Positions 5,926 through 7,814 of a DNA stretch of 7,814 nt are shown here, in pieces. The stretch comes from Deltaproteobacteria bacterium (GTDB lineage: Bacteria; Myxococcota; UBA727; JABDBI01), in NCBI GenBank assembly GCA_016764955.1, contig JAESQZ010000024.1, positions 1 through 7,814 on the forward strand. Direction: 5' to 3'. The notes beneath the pieces were generated by a model that was not told the origin of the DNA, made no database searches, and worked only from the letters and a program-made list of their open reading frames with translations. The first letter of the stretch is position 1. Every line of letters begins with the position of its first letter. The position numbers were made by a program, and so were the translations under genes.

Positions 5926-7814
5926 TTAAGCTGTTAAAAGAGCCTTCTTCTCCTGCCGTTCTTGCTCCAAGCGTTCACGCGTCCTGATTTTCGTCAAAGG
6001 TTTTTCGCGAACAAGCGAATCTCCAGCCAAAAGCGTCTTAACTTCATCACCCTCTAGAGTTTCATACTCTAGCAGAGCTTTTGAGATTTTTTTGAGAGCT
6101 TCCAGATTTTCAGTCAAATAACCCTTGGCACGTTGATACTGCTCTTCGACGATCTGGCGGACTTCAGAATCGATTTCTTGAGCGGTCTTTTCAGAGTAAT
6201 CTGGTGCCTGGCCAAAGTCGCGCCCCAAAAAGATTTCGCCTTCCTTATGACCATATACCAATGGCCCAAGTTTCTTCGACATGCCCCACTCACAAACCAT
6301 ATTGCGCGCGACTTCGCTGGCCTTTTGAAAATCATTAGAAGCCCCGCTGGTCATTTCACCAAAAGTGAGTTCCTCAGCAATTCGCCCCCCCATCAAAATC
6401 GCAATCTGATTTTCAGCAAAGGTTTTGCTCATCGAGTAGCGATCCTCAGTAGGAAGCTGCATCGTCATACCAAGCGCTCCGCCACGAGGAATAATCGTCA
6501 CCTTATGAACTGGATCAACTTCCTTACCAATTAGAATCGATACCAAAGCATGCCCTGCTTCATGGTAAGCCGTATTCTCGAGATCTTTCTGTGACAGGAC
6601 CATCGAGCGACGCTCTGTGCCCATCATGATTTTCTCACGTGCCGACTCTAGATTATGCATGGCTACTTTTTCCTGATCAGCCCGAGCGGCAATCAAAGCC
6701 GCTTCGTTCACCAAGTTTTCAATATCAGCGCCGCTCATCCCAGGTGTAGAACGTGCCAATATCTCGATATTCACATCTTCTGCCAAAGGCACTTTTTTAG
6801 TATGAACTTTAAAAATCGCCTCTCGGCCCAATAAATCTGGCCTTGGCACCATGACACGCCTATCAAAGCGACCCGGTCTTAAAATAGCTGGATCCAAAAC
6901 ATCGGGCCTATTAGTCGCTGCGATAATAATCACACCCTCGTTTGCCTCAAATCCATCCATCTCAACAAGAAGCTGATTAAGAGTCTGCTCACGTTCATCA
7001 TGACCACCACCCATACCAGCACCACGCTGGCGACCAACAGCGTCGATTTCATCGATAAAAATAATACAAGGCGCATTACGCTTGCCTTGCTCAAACAAAT
7101 CTCTCACGCGACTTGCACCAACACCGACAAACATCTCGACGAAGTCAGAGCCTGCAATACTATAAAACGGCACACTCGCCTCGCCAGCAATCGCCCGAGC
7201 TAGTAATGTCTTACCAGTACCAGGAGGCCCCATTAGCAAAACGCCCTTAGGAATACGGCCGCCCAATTTGGTAAAACGCTTTGGGTCTTTTAAGAATTGC
7301 ACTATTTCTTCAAGTTCTTGTTTGCACTCATCCACCCCGGCAACATTTTCAAAAGTTATTTTCGCTTGATTCTCAGAAAGCATCTTGGCCTTGCTTTTGC
7401 CAAAAGAAAAAGCCCTTCCACCGCCCATTTGCATCTGCCGCATGAAGAAAAACAAAAGGCCCATAATCAAGATCATGGGAAGCCACTGGGCTACAAAAAA
7501 CCAAAACCCGCCTACGTCTTCTCGCTCAAAACGATATTGAGTTTGATACTGCTGGCTAGCCTTGTTCAAAGCTGCCATGACTGATTCATTGCGCTCACCT
7601 GTTGAACGAAATTTGGTGCCGTCTTTAAGCTCACCTGTAAATTCTGAGCCGCTAATACTAACCTCTTTGACATCACCTTTTTCAAGAGCTGTCATCACCT
7701 CAGAAAAAGGCTTGTCAACTGCTTGCACTGCCTTTTGCCCAAAAAAGCTCCAGACGCTTACAATAAAAAGGCCGAATACCAACCAAATGAGAAGAGTTTT
7801 TTGATATTGCTTCA
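5926..7814 (-). CDS. ftsH: ATP-dependent zinc metalloprotease FtsH, 5' end cut by one base
   Basis: Membrane-anchored AAA+ protease that extracts and degrades misfolded membrane proteins and short-lived regulators. Reading upstream of the in-frame TTG at 7782 gives MKQYQKTLLIW, and the last two bases of the window (read TG) fit an ATG whose A lies at 7815. The full protein would be 629 residues, near the usual length. In that numbering, TM1 is about 8-25, a periplasmic domain follows, and TM2 is about 104-125. The AAA+ domain has Walker A GPPGTGKT (196-203), pore motif FVGVGA from F229, Walker B IIFIDEID (251-258) and the SRH ATNRPDVLDP with its arginines (about 300-319). The protease domain has zinc site HEAGH (418-422) and a likely third ligand, Asp495, in SGASNDF. 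All catalytic residues are present. The promoter lies outside the window; der follows after 10 nt. Identity is certain; the start is inferred. Confidence 0.98.
   Translation of the reverse strand, partial: KQYQKTLLIWLVFGLFIVSVWSFFGQKAVQAVDKPFSEVMTALEKGDVKEVSISGSEFTGELKDGTKFRSTGERNESVMAALNKASQQYQTQYRFEREDVGGFWFFVAQWLPMILIMGLLFFFMRQMQMGGGRAFSFGKSKAKMLSENQAKITFENVAGVDECKQELEEIVQFLKDPKRFTKLGGRIPKGVLLMGPPGTGKTLLARAIAGEASVPFYSIAGSDFVEMFVGVGASRVRDLFEQGKRNAPCIIFIDEIDAVGRQRGAGMGGGHDEREQTLNQLLVEMDGFEANEGVIIIAATNRPDVLDPAILRPGRFDRRVMVPRPDLLGREAIFKVHTKKVPLAEDVNIEILARSTPGMSGADIENLVNEAALIAARADQEKVAMHNLESAREKIMMGTERRSMVLSQKDLENTAYHEAGHALVSILIGKEVDPVHKVTIIPRGGALGMTMQLPTEDRYSMSKTFAENQIAILMGGRIAEELTFGEMTSGASNDFQKASEVARNMVCEWGMSKKLGPLVYGHKEGEIFLGRDFGQAPDYSEKTAQEIDSEVRQIVEEQYQRAKGYLTENLEALKKISKALLEYETLEGDEVKTLLAGDSLVREKPLTKIRTRERLEQERQEKKALLTA

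Noticed and set aside
6133..6534. Plus-strand open frame of 133 codons opposite ftsH
   Set aside because: It lies wholly inside ftsH, its translation has no recognisable motif, and the ftsH reading is certain.

Overview
The window holds six genes, all on the minus strand, packed into what looks like one transcription unit. In reading order from the right edge they are ftsH (membrane protease), der (ribosome-assembly GTPase), rnc (RNase III), tsaB (tRNA t6A modification), a large SNF2-family ATPase/helicase, and a small lipoprotein. No plus-strand gene is supported. No tRNA, rRNA, CRISPR array, insertion sequence or phage gene was seen.

The organism looks like a Gram-negative bacterium with moderate, AT-leaning base composition. 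The lipobox protein and a full-length FtsH with a periplasmic domain support this. From memory of the family, the FtsH linker (FGKSKAK) and its C-terminal region resemble deltaproteobacterial/myxococcal forms. That placement is a low-confidence inference. The short palindromes framed by CTGGAT and ATGAC resemble elements scattered through many proteobacterial genomes, so they do not settle it.

Layout: 7814-5926 is ftsH, whose probable ATG lacks only its first base at the window edge. 5915-4596 is der, 10 nt after ftsH. 4609-3938 is rnc, overlapping der by 14 nt if the GTG start is right. 3810-3937 is the only real internal gap, holding two palindromic elements in opposite orientation; the right-hand one runs into rnc and supplies its stop codon. 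3809-3279 is tsaB, 3285-529 the SNF2 protein (7-nt overlap) and 532-200 the lipoprotein (4-nt ATGA overlap). 1-199 is non-coding and rich in hairpins, including two more members or relatives of the palindrome family.

Functionally, the first four genes are housekeeping: membrane protein quality control, 50S subunit maturation, dsRNA processing and tRNA modification. The SNF2 protein and the lipoprotein are less expected companions, tied to tsaB by stop/start overlaps. I see no defence system or other clearly new machine. The most interesting signals are the palindrome pair with a compensatory base-pair change, its capture as the end of rnc, a dnaX-like slippery heptamer between the two GTPase domains of der, and the coupled tsaB-SNF2-lipoprotein trio.
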